A DNA stretch of 64,000 nt, taken from contig NZ_JAOQJF010000010.1 of assembly GCF_025567195.1 (NCBI RefSeq), positions 1-64,000 on the forward strand, in the 5' to 3' direction. The translations under genes were made by a program, and so were the position numbers. Within the stretch, counting starts at the first letter, position 1; every line of letters begins with the position of its first letter. Source of the stretch: Alitiscatomonas aceti. Its GTDB lineage: Bacteria; Bacillota; Clostridia; Lachnospirales; Lachnospiraceae. Shown in pieces: positions 44,128-53,798 of the stretch. Below the pieces are notes generated by a model. The model saw only the letters and a list, made by a program, of their open reading frames with translations. It did not search any database and was not told the origin of the DNA.

Positions 44128-44598
44128 ATGGGAGCATGGGGCATAAAAGCATTAGAGCGTGACGAAGGGCTGGATGTACTGGACATCCTCAAAAATGAAT
44201 ATGTACCGGAGCATCCGGTAATGGATCTGGGCGAGATGATCGAACTGATGAAAGAGGAAGTCATGCTGGGATCTGACTTCTCACAAATCGACTTCCTCTT
44301 TGACAATACTGCGATGGCTCTGGCAGAGCTGTATTTCCAATGGAAGGATAACAGCAAACTGGACTACGATCATGAAGAAGCTATATGGGATAAAGTCACC
44401 GGTTTCACAGCATCCAAAGAAGCCCTTGCTTTCCTGCTGCGGCAGCTCACCGACATCAAAAATGAGGTGCCGGACGAGGACGGCATCCGTGAGATTGTGG
44501 ATCTTTGGAAGAACGAGGACAGCGGTGAGATCGCTCCTGCGTGGTTGGAACACTTGAATCAGCTCATTGATCGACTGGATTCAGAACAGGAGGCGTGA
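44128..44598 (+). CDS. DUF4259 family protein
   Basis: This 156-residue helical protein starts MGAWGIKALERDEGLDVLD, the signature of DUF4259. The rest is helical (ALAELYFQWKDNSKLDYD, ALAFLLRQLTDIKNEVPDE). GAGAGG precedes the ATG; a 42-nt gap separates it from the previous gene. DUF4259 proteins are immunity-type. It ends 3 nt before the giant poly-immunity gene. Confidence 0.85.
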   Translation: MGAWGIKALERDEGLDVLDILKNEYVPEHPVMDLGEMIELMKEEVMLGSDFSQIDFLFDNTAMALAELYFQWKDNSKLDYDHEEAIWDKVTGFTASKEALAFLLRQLTDIKNEVPDEDGIREIVDLWKNEDSGEIAPAWLEHLNQLIDRLDSEQEA

Positions 44599-44601
44599 CA
44601 G

Positions 44602-47600
44602 ATGTATATCAAAAAATATTGGGGCAACTTTATTGGCGGTTCCGATGACAGTCTGAACCTTGTGGCATTTTTAGAGGATCAGAAAAAGGAGGAGATCCCC
44701 CTCAGCGAGATTTTCGCCAAGATCGGTCTGGACAAGCAGAACTGGGACTTTCGCCAAACCGTGGAGTACCTGGAGTTTACACATTCCGATGGCGTGGAAA
44801 TGGACTTCCACTTCGCCATTGATGTGGTCACCGACCTGGCCGCCATCCTGCTGGAGTGCAGCGTCAGTGGCAGTGTAAACCTTCAGGATCTGGACGAGTA
44901 CAACACCCCCATCCGCCGTATCCGCATCACTGCTACGCCAGAGGAGCATGACGCAATGAACAAGTCCCTGGCGGATTTTGCCCAGAACCCGCTGGAATAC
45001 GACATCAGCGAGATGATGGGCGAGGATGAGATCACAGATATGGCTTATCAGGTGGAGATGCTGCGGAAAGAGCTGTACGAAGCCTCCGGCCGTAATCGGA
45101 ACTACCATGTAAAGGCGGAAGATGTAAAACATCTGCTCCCTGACTGGGAGGGTGCCGATGGCTGTATCGCCACCAACCGTATCACGGTGGAGGGCTACAA
45201 GGTCGGCTACTGTTACCGGGAGAAGCCGGACGGCGGCTGGGACAGTGGCTGGCGCTTCACCGCTGGTGACGAGAGTGAGGCGTACATGGACGATCCCAAC
45301 AACGCCGGGATCTACAAACTGAATACGATCTGCAACGACGATCCCGACATCATTCCTCTGCTGAACACCCCCGCCCCCTGCGCCTTTGAGCGGGATGAGA
45401 ACGGCGTGTTCCAGCAGATCAAAAACTGGAAACCGGACGAGGACGAGGAGGACCCGGATATGGATATTTTGAAGCAGTGCCAGAAGTGGCATGAGGAGAG
45501 CAAACAACATAAAATTATTGATGCGCTGGAGGCCATCCCCGCCGAGGAGCGTACCCCTGAGATGGACAGCGAGTTAGCCCGTGCCTATAACAATCTGGCA
45601 GACCCACATAAGCCAACTTGCAAAGAAATGCTCAAAAAGGCCCTCGCTCTGCTAAAGCCCCATGAGGAATACTTCGAGGACGACTATTACTGGAACTTCC
45701 GCATGGGTTACTCCTACTTTTATCTGGATCAGGAGGGCCGGGCTCTGCGATATTTTGAAAAGGCATTGGAAGCCCGCCCTGGTGACGATGACACCAAAGA
45801 GTTTATCGAACGGTGCAAGAAGGGTATTTCTCTGCCGCAGTTCTGGGAGTGCTTCCGGGAGCGGACGGAATCTGCATGGAAGGACTTTGCCCAGCAGGAG
45901 GCCCAACTGCGCCAGATGATGGACGAGGACAAGGATCACACCCGCGGCGCCGAACTCGTAGCCCAAATGCAGGAAACCCTGAATCTGGTCTTTGACGAGA
46001 TTTCCTTCGAGATGGGCTTCAATGGCGAGAAGTATGAGCTGATCCTCACCCCGGAGGGCGACAAGGTCAAGCTGTTTGAGCTGGTCTACTTCCAGAAACA
46101 CGCCCCCAAGGAGGTGCTGGAGCAGTGGAACATCCTTGTGGGCCGTCAGCCCCTCCAAAACATCGGACTGCGCACCGACGATGGCTGGGACATCTCCGGG
46201 GAGGATGTGCAGATCTGGCTGGAGGAGCAGGGTGAAAACAGCTTCGCCATCTCCGCCTACTGTGAAAAGCTGCTGCCTATGCTCCGGGAGGAGGAAGGCC
46301 GGGCCTGGTGGATGCTCACTACCCTCACCGACCAAGTGCTGGGCGAGATCCCCCACATGAGATACATAGACAGCTTTGATGTGCTGGAAAAGCCCAAGGC
46401 AGAGCCGTCCTTCCTCCTGTCCCAGCTGCCCGACAAACTGCGGGAGCAGGGCCTGGAGCTCTCCACCGACCCGGAAGCCTATTTGGAGAGCTACCTTGGT
46501 TACAAAATGGAACCCAAACAGGACCCGGACGCCGATTGGCGGTTGGATACCATGTTGGGCTCCACTTGCTGTGTGCCGCTCATCAACGGCTATCTGAATG
46601 CCGACAATGATTTTATGGACGATCTTCACGCCGATGGCGCAGTAGCGGGCTTCTTCTGCTATCCTCTGGACACCTTGCGGGAGGAGGAAGGAACGGAGAA
46701 AATCTTCGATTTCCGGGACAAGTTGGAGGAATTGTTCACCACCGGCAACGGCCCGGAAGTGCTCACTCTCACCGGCGGGGCCACCGGCCTCTACTGCGGC
46801 TATGTGGACTTCATCGCCTGGGACATCCGGACGGCGCTGAACATGGCGAAAGAGTTCTTTGAAGGCACGGACATCCCATGGGCCATCTTCCACACCTTCC
46901 GCCGTGAAGCAGGTTCTGTACCCCTAAAGCAACAAGATGATGGGACAGAAACTGAGAATCAGGATGACGAGTTGGATGAAACGCTTACTGGCATGGACTA
47001 TATTCCTTATACCCAACAGAACGCCGAAGCATTCTTCGCTCAGCTGGAGCAGTGGAACGACGAGGACGAGTACACCCGCTGCATCCAGGCACTGAATGCC
47101 ATCCCGGAGGACTGGCGGAACTACCGCATTGCCTACGCCATGGCACGAGCACTGGAGAACTACGCCATCATTGGGGACCATGACGAAGGCACTTTGAAAT
47201 CCAAGGGAGACAAAGCCCTCCTGAGGGCCATTGAGGTGCTGGAGTCCGTCCGGGAGGAAGGCCAGGACAAGGCGGAGTGGAATATGCGGATGGCCTACGG
47301 CTATCAGTATCTCTACGGCCAGGAGGAAAAAGCCATTCCCTACGCCCAGCGTTGGGCGGAGCTGGACCCCGAGGACGAAAATGCCCCGGCAGTAATTCGG
47401 GAGTGTAAGGCGGAGATCCGGAAACGCCAGCGCAGCTGGAAGAAGAAGGCCAAATTCGTGCCCGGTGATACCCCATTTGAGGGCTTCGACCTCACCAACT
47501 TCTGGGATGATAATTGGTATGCACTGAAAGAATATGTCAGTGAGCCGCCTTCCGATGAGCTGATCGCCAGCGTGGAGGAGGAACTGGGCTACAAGCTGCC

Positions 47601-50600
47601 CGCCGCCTACATCTGGCTGATGAAGCAGCACAACGGCGGCATTCCGGTGAACACCTGCTATCCCTGCGATGAACCTACCTGCTGGGCAGATGACCATGTG
47701 GCCATCACCGGCATTTTCGGCATCGGACGAGAAAAGAGCTGCTCCCTCTGCGGAGAGCTGGGCAGCCAGTTTATGATCGATGAGTGGGAGTATCCTGCCA
47801 TCGGTGTGGCCATCTGTGACTGTCCAAGCGCCGGACACGATATGATTTTCCTGGACTACCGAGCTTGCGGTCCCCAGGGAGATCCTGCGGTAGTCCATGT
47901 GGATCAGGAAAATGACTATAAAATTACCCATCTGGCAGATAGCTTTGAGGAATTTATCCGCGGACTGGAGCATGAATCCCTCTATGATCCGGATGAAGAT
48001 GCAGAGGATCTTGAGGATGACGCCGACGAGGAGGAAACCGACCATAAGGGTTCCTTTGCCGGATCTGTGCTCCTCTCCAAAGCAGAGTGGGACAAGGAGC
48101 AGTTGATCCGAGATCTGCGGGAAGAATGGGGCATCGTGGACGATGAGCCGGCTGAGGGCGACGAAGATGTTGAGAACAGCGATGACGCTGTGGTAATGCG
48201 GGTCGGCAATATGATGCTGATCGTGACACTATTCCACGGTCACATCCCTGACAATGAAGCAGAGATCAACGCCGAAAACAACTATATGTGGCCAGAGGCC
48301 GTAGAAGTGGCCACAGCGCACAAGGCCCATATCATGGTGGCTGTGTTGGGCGAGGAGGAAAAACTGCTGGAACGAGGTAAGCTGTTCACCAAGGCGATGG
48401 CAGTGTGCTGCAAGCAGAAATACGCCACCGGTGTCTACACCAGCGGCGTGGTATTTGAGCCTCGTTTCTATGAGGGCCTTGCCGATATGCTCAAAAAGGA
48501 CGAACTGCCCATCTTCAACTGGGTTTGGTTCGGCCTGTACCGGAGCGAGGGGGGCCTAAACGGCTACACCTACGGCATGGATGTGTTTGGCAAGGAGGAA
48601 ATGGAGGTGTTGAACACCGACGCTGAGCCGGAGGAACTACGGGACTTTTTGGCAAGTCTTGCCTCCTATGTGCTGGCGTGTGATGTGACGCTGCAAGACG
48701 GCGAGACCATCGGTTTTTCTGCGGACGATAAGCACACCATCACCCGCAGCCCCGGTGTCTCTCTGCCAGAGGAACAGATGACCCTGAAGATCGGTTACGA
48801 GCCTATAAAGGGAGATCCGGAGGATGACAGCTGCGACCACTCAGACAATGATGACACACAGGATGAGGAAGAATTCAGTAATCCCGAAGTCTACACAGAG
48901 GAGGAGATGGAGGCCGTCGAGGGTCACATTGAGCAGTATTTCGGTAAGGTCGAGAATGTGTTCCACGAGTTGGTCTCCCCGGACATCCATGTGGACATCT
49001 GCATCGTGCCGCCCACTGAGGAGCGGGACTATTATACCCTGGTCACCATGGGTATGGGTGCTCACCGGATGAATGTGCCGGAGGAACTGGCGGAATACAA
49101 GCTGGAGCGGGCGGAGCTGGCCATTGCCCTGCCTGCGGACTGGAAGCTGGATCAGGAGTCCATGAAAGACGAAAAGTGGTACTGGCCCATCCGCCTGCTG
49201 AAATCCTTGGCTCGTCTGCCCATCAACTGTGACAGCTGGTTGGGGCATGGTCATACAGTGGAAAACCGGGAACCATTTGCAGACAACACCAAACTGTGTA
49301 CTGCTACCCTGATCGGTCCCCAGGGTACGGAGGATGGCAGCGAGGTCTGCACTCTGCCGGGCGGCGAGGAGGTCAACTTCTATCAGGTCATTCCGCTTTA
49401 TGAGGACGAGTTGGACTATAAACTGGAACATGATGTAGACGCTCTGCTGGACAAGATGGCGGGGATCAGCTTTGTGGTGAACCCCACCCGCCAGGATGCA
49501 ATCACCCGTGGCACCCTTTCCAATGATGATTTTGACGGTGAGATGGACGATGCTTCCTATCATATCGAGAGCATTGAGGAGAAGGAACTGCCTATTGACC
49601 CCATCAATGCTTATAACCATATGGCCATCTACCTGCGCTGGTGTATGGAGCACGACCTGATGGGCGAGGACTTCCTGAAAGAATACAGCGAAGTGGCCAA
49701 ACAGGTCAAAGATGATTCTGCCAGTGTGGATCTGAGGGAGTTTATCCGGGATGAGCTGGACGGCTGTCTGTTCTCTGTGCTGTTCAATCAGCAAGGCCGT
49801 GCATTTGCAGGCTATTACTACGGAGAGGGCGACAGCCCCTACTATCCTGCCGATGTTGACGACAACGCCCTCCGCTTCTTCGGCCCGGGGCGGTATCACT
49901 CTGATGAGTTCCAGGATGAAGCCTACCTGTTCATCCCCTTTGACGAGGACTACTATCAGGCTATGGCAGAGGTGATCGAAGAACGCTTTGAAAACTGGCA
50001 GGGACAGGACTTCGACGAGGACACGCTGGAGCCTTCCGAGGTGGCTCATGCCATCATGGAGTATCTGGACTGCGAGTGTACCTATTTCCCGACCATGGCA
50101 GATGATGACCCCATCATGTCAGCATACAGCTACGCCCAGCGGCTGGGGGTACGGGAAGGCTTTGTTCCCGTGCTTATCCAGGCGGATGATGAAACGCTGT
50201 TGGAGTGTTTGGTAATGAACGCCGATCCGGAGCATGATGCGGACTTCTATGAATTTGACCTCAAAACGGTAACGGAGTACCGGAAGAAGATGCTCTCCGC
50301 TCCCGTCAAGGACGGAAAGGCGGTTTTGGAGGAATTGACCGGCCAGCGCAAGGAAGAAGCCGAGGACGATGATCTGGACTGGGAGGAGGAAGTCCTGGGC
50401 GAGATGGAGGGCGGAGAACCCAATGACCGCTTCGCAAACTATTGGAACGATGATACCGGAATGACATATCCGCTCATTCTGGCTAAAATTCCGGTAAAGA
50501 ACCCCTGGGAGATCTTCGCCTACCTGCCCTTTGGAAATTGGAATGAGTGTCCGGACACACCGGACCTGATGGCAGTGGCGAAATACTGGTTCGAGCAACA

Positions 50601-50799
50601 TGGTGCCATTCCTGCCGCCATGAGCCACGATGAATTGGAGTTTGAACTTCCAACTCCAATCTCCAAGGAAAGAGCTATGGAGGTGGCTGTGGAGCAATAT
50701 GGTTTCTGCCCAGATCTGGATCAGAATGAGGATGGAAGCATTGGCTCCTTGGCAGATGTCCTGTGGCAGTCCACCGTCTGGTATTTCTGGTGGGATTGA
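44602..50799 (+). CDS. Giant 2065-residue poly-immunity protein
   Basis: One open frame joins many immunity modules. Approximate residues: 183-275 DUF2185/Imm33-like (CIATNRITVEGYKVGYCYRE, GIYKLNTICNDDPDI); 286-410 TPR; 410-770 unnamed alpha/beta region (LEELFTTGNGPEVLTLTG, GLYCGYVDFIAWD); 793-943 second TPR set; 960-1126 SUKH-1 (ELGYKLPAAYIWLMKQHNGG, AIGVAICDCPSAGHDMIFLD); 1150-1400 DUF4261 (GNMMLIVTLFHGHIP, GVVFEPRFYEGLADML); 1430-1632 SUFU-like (YYTLVTMGMGAHRMNVPE, LPINCDSWLGHGHTV). Then come a short helical domain (NAYNHMAIYLRWCMEHDLM) and a C-terminal DUF4253 (ILAKIPVKNPWEIFAYLPFG). It is cytoplasmic, very acidic, and probably neutralises several toxins. No frame break was seen. Confidence 0.9.
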   Translation: MYIKKYWGNFIGGSDDSLNLVAFLEDQKKEEIPLSEIFAKIGLDKQNWDFRQTVEYLEFTHSDGVEMDFHFAIDVVTDLAAILLECSVSGSVNLQDLDEYNTPIRRIRITATPEEHDAMNKSLADFAQNPLEYDISEMMGEDEITDMAYQVEMLRKELYEASGRNRNYHVKAEDVKHLLPDWEGADGCIATNRITVEGYKVGYCYREKPDGGWDSGWRFTAGDESEAYMDDPNNAGIYKLNTICNDDPDIIPLLNTPAPCAFERDENGVFQQIKNWKPDEDEEDPDMDILKQCQKWHEESKQHKIIDALEAIPAEERTPEMDSELARAYNNLADPHKPTCKEMLKKALALLKPHEEYFEDDYYWNFRMGYSYFYLDQEGRALRYFEKALEARPGDDDTKEFIERCKKGISLPQFWECFRERTESAWKDFAQQEAQLRQMMDEDKDHTRGAELVAQMQETLNLVFDEISFEMGFNGEKYELILTPEGDKVKLFELVYFQKHAPKEVLEQWNILVGRQPLQNIGLRTDDGWDISGEDVQIWLEEQGENSFAISAYCEKLLPMLREEEGRAWWMLTTLTDQVLGEIPHMRYIDSFDVLEKPKAEPSFLLSQLPDKLREQGLELSTDPEAYLESYLGYKMEPKQDPDADWRLDTMLGSTCCVPLINGYLNADNDFMDDLHADGAVAGFFCYPLDTLREEEGTEKIFDFRDKLEELFTTGNGPEVLTLTGGATGLYCGYVDFIAWDIRTALNMAKEFFEGTDIPWAIFHTFRREAGSVPLKQQDDGTETENQDDELDETLTGMDYIPYTQQNAEAFFAQLEQWNDEDEYTRCIQALNAIPEDWRNYRIAYAMARALENYAIIGDHDEGTLKSKGDKALLRAIEVLESVREEGQDKAEWNMRMAYGYQYLYGQEEKAIPYAQRWAELDPEDENAPAVIRECKAEIRKRQRSWKKKAKFVPGDTPFEGFDLTNFWDDNWYALKEYVSEPPSDELIASVEEELGYKLPAAYIWLMKQHNGGIPVNTCYPCDEPTCWADDHVAITGIFGIGREKSCSLCGELGSQFMIDEWEYPAIGVAICDCPSAGHDMIFLDYRACGPQGDPAVVHVDQENDYKITHLADSFEEFIRGLEHESLYDPDEDAEDLEDDADEEETDHKGSFAGSVLLSKAEWDKEQLIRDLREEWGIVDDEPAEGDEDVENSDDAVVMRVGNMMLIVTLFHGHIPDNEAEINAENNYMWPEAVEVATAHKAHIMVAVLGEEEKLLERGKLFTKAMAVCCKQKYATGVYTSGVVFEPRFYEGLADMLKKDELPIFNWVWFGLYRSEGGLNGYTYGMDVFGKEEMEVLNTDAEPEELRDFLASLASYVLACDVTLQDGETIGFSADDKHTITRSPGVSLPEEQMTLKIGYEPIKGDPEDDSCDHSDNDDTQDEEEFSNPEVYTEEEMEAVEGHIEQYFGKVENVFHELVSPDIHVDICIVPPTEERDYYTLVTMGMGAHRMNVPEELAEYKLERAELAIALPADWKLDQESMKDEKWYWPIRLLKSLARLPINCDSWLGHGHTVENREPFADNTKLCTATLIGPQGTEDGSEVCTLPGGEEVNFYQVIPLYEDELDYKLEHDVDALLDKMAGISFVVNPTRQDAITRGTLSNDDFDGEMDDASYHIESIEEKELPIDPINAYNHMAIYLRWCMEHDLMGEDFLKEYSEVAKQVKDDSASVDLREFIRDELDGCLFSVLFNQQGRAFAGYYYGEGDSPYYPADVDDNALRFFGPGRYHSDEFQDEAYLFIPFDEDYYQAMAEVIEERFENWQGQDFDEDTLEPSEVAHAIMEYLDCECTYFPTMADDDPIMSAYSYAQRLGVREGFVPVLIQADDETLLECLVMNADPEHDADFYEFDLKTVTEYRKKMLSAPVKDGKAVLEELTGQRKEEAEDDDLDWEEEVLGEMEGGEPNDRFANYWNDDTGMTYPLILAKIPVKNPWEIFAYLPFGNWNECPDTPDLMAVAKYWFEQHGAIPAAMSHDELEFELPTPISKERAMEVAVEQYGFCPDLDQNEDGSIGSLADVLWQSTVWYFWWD

Positions 50800-50814
50800 T
50801 GGGAGGTGCGACTA

Positions 50815-51678
50815 ATGACAGAATATCAGAAAACCTATATCGAACTAAAAAAACAGTTTGTTGCGACCAATGAAGGTCCGGACAGTGTCCGCGCTCTATA
50901 TACCTTCAAGGAAGAACTTGAGCAGAGTGAGGATCAGCAGGCCAAGGAAGTGCTGGTGGATGTGTATGATCTACTGGACTTCAAGAAAGATGCCTATGAA
51001 CTGCTCTGCCAAATCGGAAATCGTTCCGATAAAAAGACCCTCAAGCGGCTGGGCACGCTGAAGGACTATGCGGAAAACTGGGGCAATCATTATGCTCTCC
51101 CCAAGCCCAAAACGCCGGAGGAAAAGCAGAAAGAAAAGGAACGGCAGGCCCAGCTGGGCATGCCCGCCTTCCGGTATCACCCAAACCCTCTGGAAACTGG
51201 GGCTTTTGAGGAATCCGCAGACGGCGTTGTCTGCGACTGCTGTGGCAAGACGACCCATATTTTCTATACCAATCCGTTCTTTTCAGTGGAGGATATTGCA
51301 TATCTGTGCCCGGCGTGTATCGCCAGCGGCGAGGCGGCCCGGAAATATGACGGCAGCTTTCAAGATGATTTCTCTGTGGACGATGGCGTAGACGATCCGG
51401 AGAAGCTGGACGAGCTGATCCACCGTACTCCCAGCTACTCCGGCTGGCAGCAGGAATACTGGAGGGCCCACTGTGGCGATTACTGCGCCTTTTTGGGCTA
51501 TGTGGGCGCCAGAGAACTGCGGGCACTGGGTGTGCTGGAGGAGGTGCTGGACGACCCCATGTGGGACGAGGAGCAGAAGGGAATGATCCGGGAATCCGTC
51601 AATGGCGGGCATCTGCAATGTTATCTGTTCCAGTGCCTCCACTGCGGAAAGCACCTGGTCTGGATGGATTTTGATTGA
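50815..51678 (+). CDS. CbrC/UPF0167-type protein
   Basis: This 287-residue protein starts at ATG 50815 with GGGAGGTG upstream. The first 100 residues are helical. From about residue 120 the CbrC-like domain follows: FRYHPNPLETGAFEES, VVCDCCGKTTHIFYTNPFFS, YLCPACIASGEAARKYDGSF, HRTPSYSGWQQEYW, HCGDYCAFLGYVGARELRAL and FQCLHCGKHLVWMD. CbrC proteins give resistance to some colicins and are found in immunity loci. The zinc-binding Cys pairs are intact. Confidence 0.88.
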   Translation: MTEYQKTYIELKKQFVATNEGPDSVRALYTFKEELEQSEDQQAKEVLVDVYDLLDFKKDAYELLCQIGNRSDKKTLKRLGTLKDYAENWGNHYALPKPKTPEEKQKEKERQAQLGMPAFRYHPNPLETGAFEESADGVVCDCCGKTTHIFYTNPFFSVEDIAYLCPACIASGEAARKYDGSFQDDFSVDDGVDDPEKLDELIHRTPSYSGWQQEYWRAHCGDYCAFLGYVGARELRALGVLEEVLDDPMWDEEQKGMIRESVNGGHLQCYLFQCLHCGKHLVWMDFD

Positions 51679-51706
51679 GGAGTTTTCAAAAGGTAGGATA
51701 CAAGCA

Positions 51707-51985
51707 ATGAAAACTAAAACGCTGACCATTCAACTGAATGATGAACAACTGCCCATCCTCCCAGTGGAACCAGAAGTTCACCTCTCCTTTACCACTCATG
51801 CCGACGGAAATGAATTGGAGTTAACAGGAAACCGGGCGGGGCTGCTTCTATTGGCGAAAGCCGCTCTTGGTATGGCGGAAACCATTCGTGAGGATGGATT
51901 TCATATCCATTTGGATGACCTGTATGGCATCAACGCCGTGGGAAAAAGCATCCTGATCCGAAAGGAGGAACAATCAAAACCATGA
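51707..51985 (+). CDS. Imm32-like immunity protein
   Basis: This 92-residue protein starts at ATG 51707 behind an AGGTAGG site. The core GNELELTGNRAGLLLLAKAAL, HIHLDDLYGINAVG and SILIRKE match the Imm32 pattern (strand, glycine turn, leucine-rich helix, HLD). It would bind a toxin in the cytoplasm. Its stop overlaps the ATG of a 21-codon remnant ORF. Confidence 0.75.
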   Translation: MKTKTLTIQLNDEQLPILPVEPEVHLSFTTHADGNELELTGNRAGLLLLAKAALGMAETIREDGFHIHLDDLYGINAVGKSILIRKEEQSKP

Positions 51986-52047
51986 TTGAAAAAAACTTTT
52001 TCAACCCCGCCACAGATAAAAGGAATCAGATAGTAAAGGTGAAATGA
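51982..52047 (+). pseudogene. 21-codon ORF, probable gene remnant
   Basis: A short frame (MIEKNFFNPATDKRNQIVKVK) links Imm32 and the next gene by overlaps at both ends (ATGA and TGATG). It is AT-rich like the following gene. It is too short for a domain and may be the scar of a deleted gene. Confidence 0.35.
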
Positions 52048-52481
52048 TGATGGATCTGTCCATAAAGGAAATAAGCATAGAAAATGAAAAAATCAACAGA
52101 GAGAAATTTTTTTCGGTAGGGTTTTGCCCAGAAATACAGCGGTATTTACTTTGCGTTCATATTTCGTGGGTTGTGGGATATGACCGGTATTATGCTATAG
52201 ATGAGGAAGATATAGCGCTCTATGAAGAAAGTCCAGATGAATTTTGTCAAAAATATGCAAAGGAAATTAACGCTTACAGAACAGAAAGACTGCTTGGTGC
52301 AGGAGCATTAAGAGATTATGATTTTAGATGTTTACCAGATGAGATATTAAAGAGTTTGGATGGATACCCATCATTCAAGAGATATTGTTATACAAACGGA
52401 ATGCTTTATGCCCAAATAAAGATAGATGATAGTTTCTTTACTATTCCGCCAATTCGTGATGAAAAACAGATGGATTGCTAA
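52044..52481 (+). CDS. AT-rich unrecognised immunity-island protein
   Basis: This 145-residue protein has three candidate ATG codons (52044, 52047, 52050). It has a beta-alpha-beta pattern (FFSVGFCPEIQRYLLCVHIS, YDRYYAIDEEDIALYEESP, YAQIKIDDSFFTIPPI). Base use is much AT-richer than the neighbours, with codons such as AAA, TTT and ATA, which suggests a recent arrival from another genome. No family is recognised. Confidence 0.6.
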   Translation: MMMDLSIKEISIENEKINREKFFSVGFCPEIQRYLLCVHISWVVGYDRYYAIDEEDIALYEESPDEFCQKYAKEINAYRTERLLGAGALRDYDFRCLPDEILKSLDGYPSFKRYCYTNGMLYAQIKIDDSFFTIPPIRDEKQMDC

Positions 52482-52569
52482 AATAAAGAAATTGAGGGCT
52501 ATGGGATTGGAAATCTTTCGCCCGCCGATATGAAATTCCGAAGCAAGTTCAGAAAGGAGGCAAGTACCT
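52482..52569 (+). pseudogene. Possible remnant of a truncated gene
   Basis: The bases between the AT-rich gene and the SF0329 gene keep an open frame reading EIEGYGIGNLSPADMKFRSK and onward. No start or ribosome site precedes it. It may be the tail of a gene cut by the insertion of the AT-rich neighbour. AAAGGAGG near its end serves the next gene. Confidence 0.3.
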
Positions 52570-53085
52570 ATGTCAACCTGGAGCGGAATCCGAAACAAAC
52601 TGGAAAGTGACTACCTGTGCCCGGCACTCCGGGGTCACATCCAGTATTTTGCCACCAGTTACAGCAAAAGTGCTGACCATGAGGGCCGGGCAGCCATTCG
52701 TGTGGACGGCGTGGAAGTGCTGCGGAGCAACTACTACACCTATTTTGAGAATGTGTGGACGAAATTCACGCAGCTCAGGTCAACAACCATGAAAGACTGT
52801 GACTCCACAAAGGAGGCAATCAACCTTTCTCATGCTCATGCACTGGAGCAGGGCACCTTTGACCAAAAGGTGTTCTATGAGGCGTTTGGTATCTTTGACA
52901 ACCAGAGCATCGAGAAAAGCCTTGTCAGCGAGAATCCTCTTGTCCGCATCTTTGCTCTCCTGGATCGAAGGCTGGGAAAGCGCCGCCTGCTGGCTTTGGA
53001 GGAATCCATGGAGCAGGAGCTGGACTGGGTGCGGGCCTTCTATGTGACCCGGATGCAGGCAGAAGGGCTGATGGACAGAGAATAA
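52570..53085 (+). CDS. SF0329 family protein
   Basis: This 171-residue protein begins MSTWSGIRNKLESDYLCPALRGHIQYFATSY and carries GRAAIRVDGVEVLRSNYYTYF; both are features of the SF0329 family found in immunity clusters. The second part (FDQKVFYEAFGIFDNQSIEK, NPLVRIFALLDRRLGKRRL) is conserved in relatives. AGAAAGGAGG lies upstream. A direct toxin-binding role is inferred from context. Confidence 0.8.
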   Translation: MSTWSGIRNKLESDYLCPALRGHIQYFATSYSKSADHEGRAAIRVDGVEVLRSNYYTYFENVWTKFTQLRSTTMKDCDSTKEAINLSHAHALEQGTFDQKVFYEAFGIFDNQSIEKSLVSENPLVRIFALLDRRLGKRRLLALEESMEQELDWVRAFYVTRMQAEGLMDRE

Positions 53086-53109
53086 CGAGGGTTAGGAGAA
53101 TTGTGCAGC

Positions 53110-53397
53110 ATGAATTTTTCGGATATTGTCCAAGGTGAAGACGGTTTTTTGGTAGAACTGCGTTGTAATAACACATTTCAGGTGCAGTTGTTTGGAAAAA
53201 TAAAAGCCTATCTTCTTGAAAATCAACCAGCATGGAAGGCAGCAGGAGCGATCCCTATTCCCGATGCAGTTGCTATGTTCAATCTGATTGACCAGCTGGC
53301 TGGTGGAAATCGGTATTGGAGCGAGGAAACAGGACGCCAGGCAGAAGATGCTCTTTTTGAATTACAGGAAATAATCGATTCGTTAGAGGAAACATAA
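53110..53397 (+). CDS. Small immunity-island protein
   Basis: This 95-residue protein is read from ATG 53110; a TTG at 53101 is in frame but only 3 nt behind TTAGGAG. It has a helical fold with a short sheet at the start (GFLVELRCNNTFQVQLFGKI) and an acidic end (QAEDALFELQEIIDSLEET). No family is recognised. Confidence 0.58.
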   Translation: MNFSDIVQGEDGFLVELRCNNTFQVQLFGKIKAYLLENQPAWKAAGAIPIPDAVAMFNLIDQLAGGNRYWSEETGRQAEDALFELQEIIDSLEET

Positions 53398-53418
53398 TTT
53401 CGGTGAGGAGGAATCACC

Positions 53419-53778
53419 ATGTCACAGATCGCATCCTTTTATCTGCTCAAAAACGGCCGACGGCAGGAGCTGTCCAACGGCGACTGCTCCGGCGCGGTCT
53501 ATATGTTCATCTGGGACTGGTGTGAGTACGAGCTGGATCTGGATGTCCGTTTTCCTGCGCCCCAGACGGAGGACACCCTGGACTGCGCTCTGCTGGAGGG
53601 AGAGCTGGCGTCTAAACTGCTGGCAGCTCTGCAGGAGCAGGACCTCCCGGAACTGGCCGCTGAAATTGCCCCGGACTGGGACCTGCCCACCGAGGCGGTG
53701 CAAAGCGGACTGGAAACGCTGCGCTCCCACCTGGAGCTGGTGCAGGGCAATACAGCCCTGCTGTATGAAATGATATAG
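53419..53778 (+). CDS. Small acidic immunity-island protein
   Basis: This 119-residue protein has AGGAGG 11 nt before its ATG. It starts with a beta part (ASFYLLKNGRRQELSNGDC, FIWDWCEYELDLDVRFP) and continues with leucine-rich helices (ELASKLLAALQEQDLPELAA). Its charge and size fit an immunity protein, but the family is unknown. Confidence 0.6.
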   Translation: MSQIASFYLLKNGRRQELSNGDCSGAVYMFIWDWCEYELDLDVRFPAPQTEDTLDCALLEGELASKLLAALQEQDLPELAAEIAPDWDLPTEAVQSGLETLRSHLELVQGNTALLYEMI

Positions 53779-53798
53779 ACAGAAAAGGAGAAAAACTT

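Noticed and set aside
48841..50049. 402-codon minus-strand ORF in the poly-immunity gene
   Set aside because: It is a shadow of the GC-rich coding strand with no ribosome site or domain. The forward frame carries clear SUFU and DUF4261 patterns.
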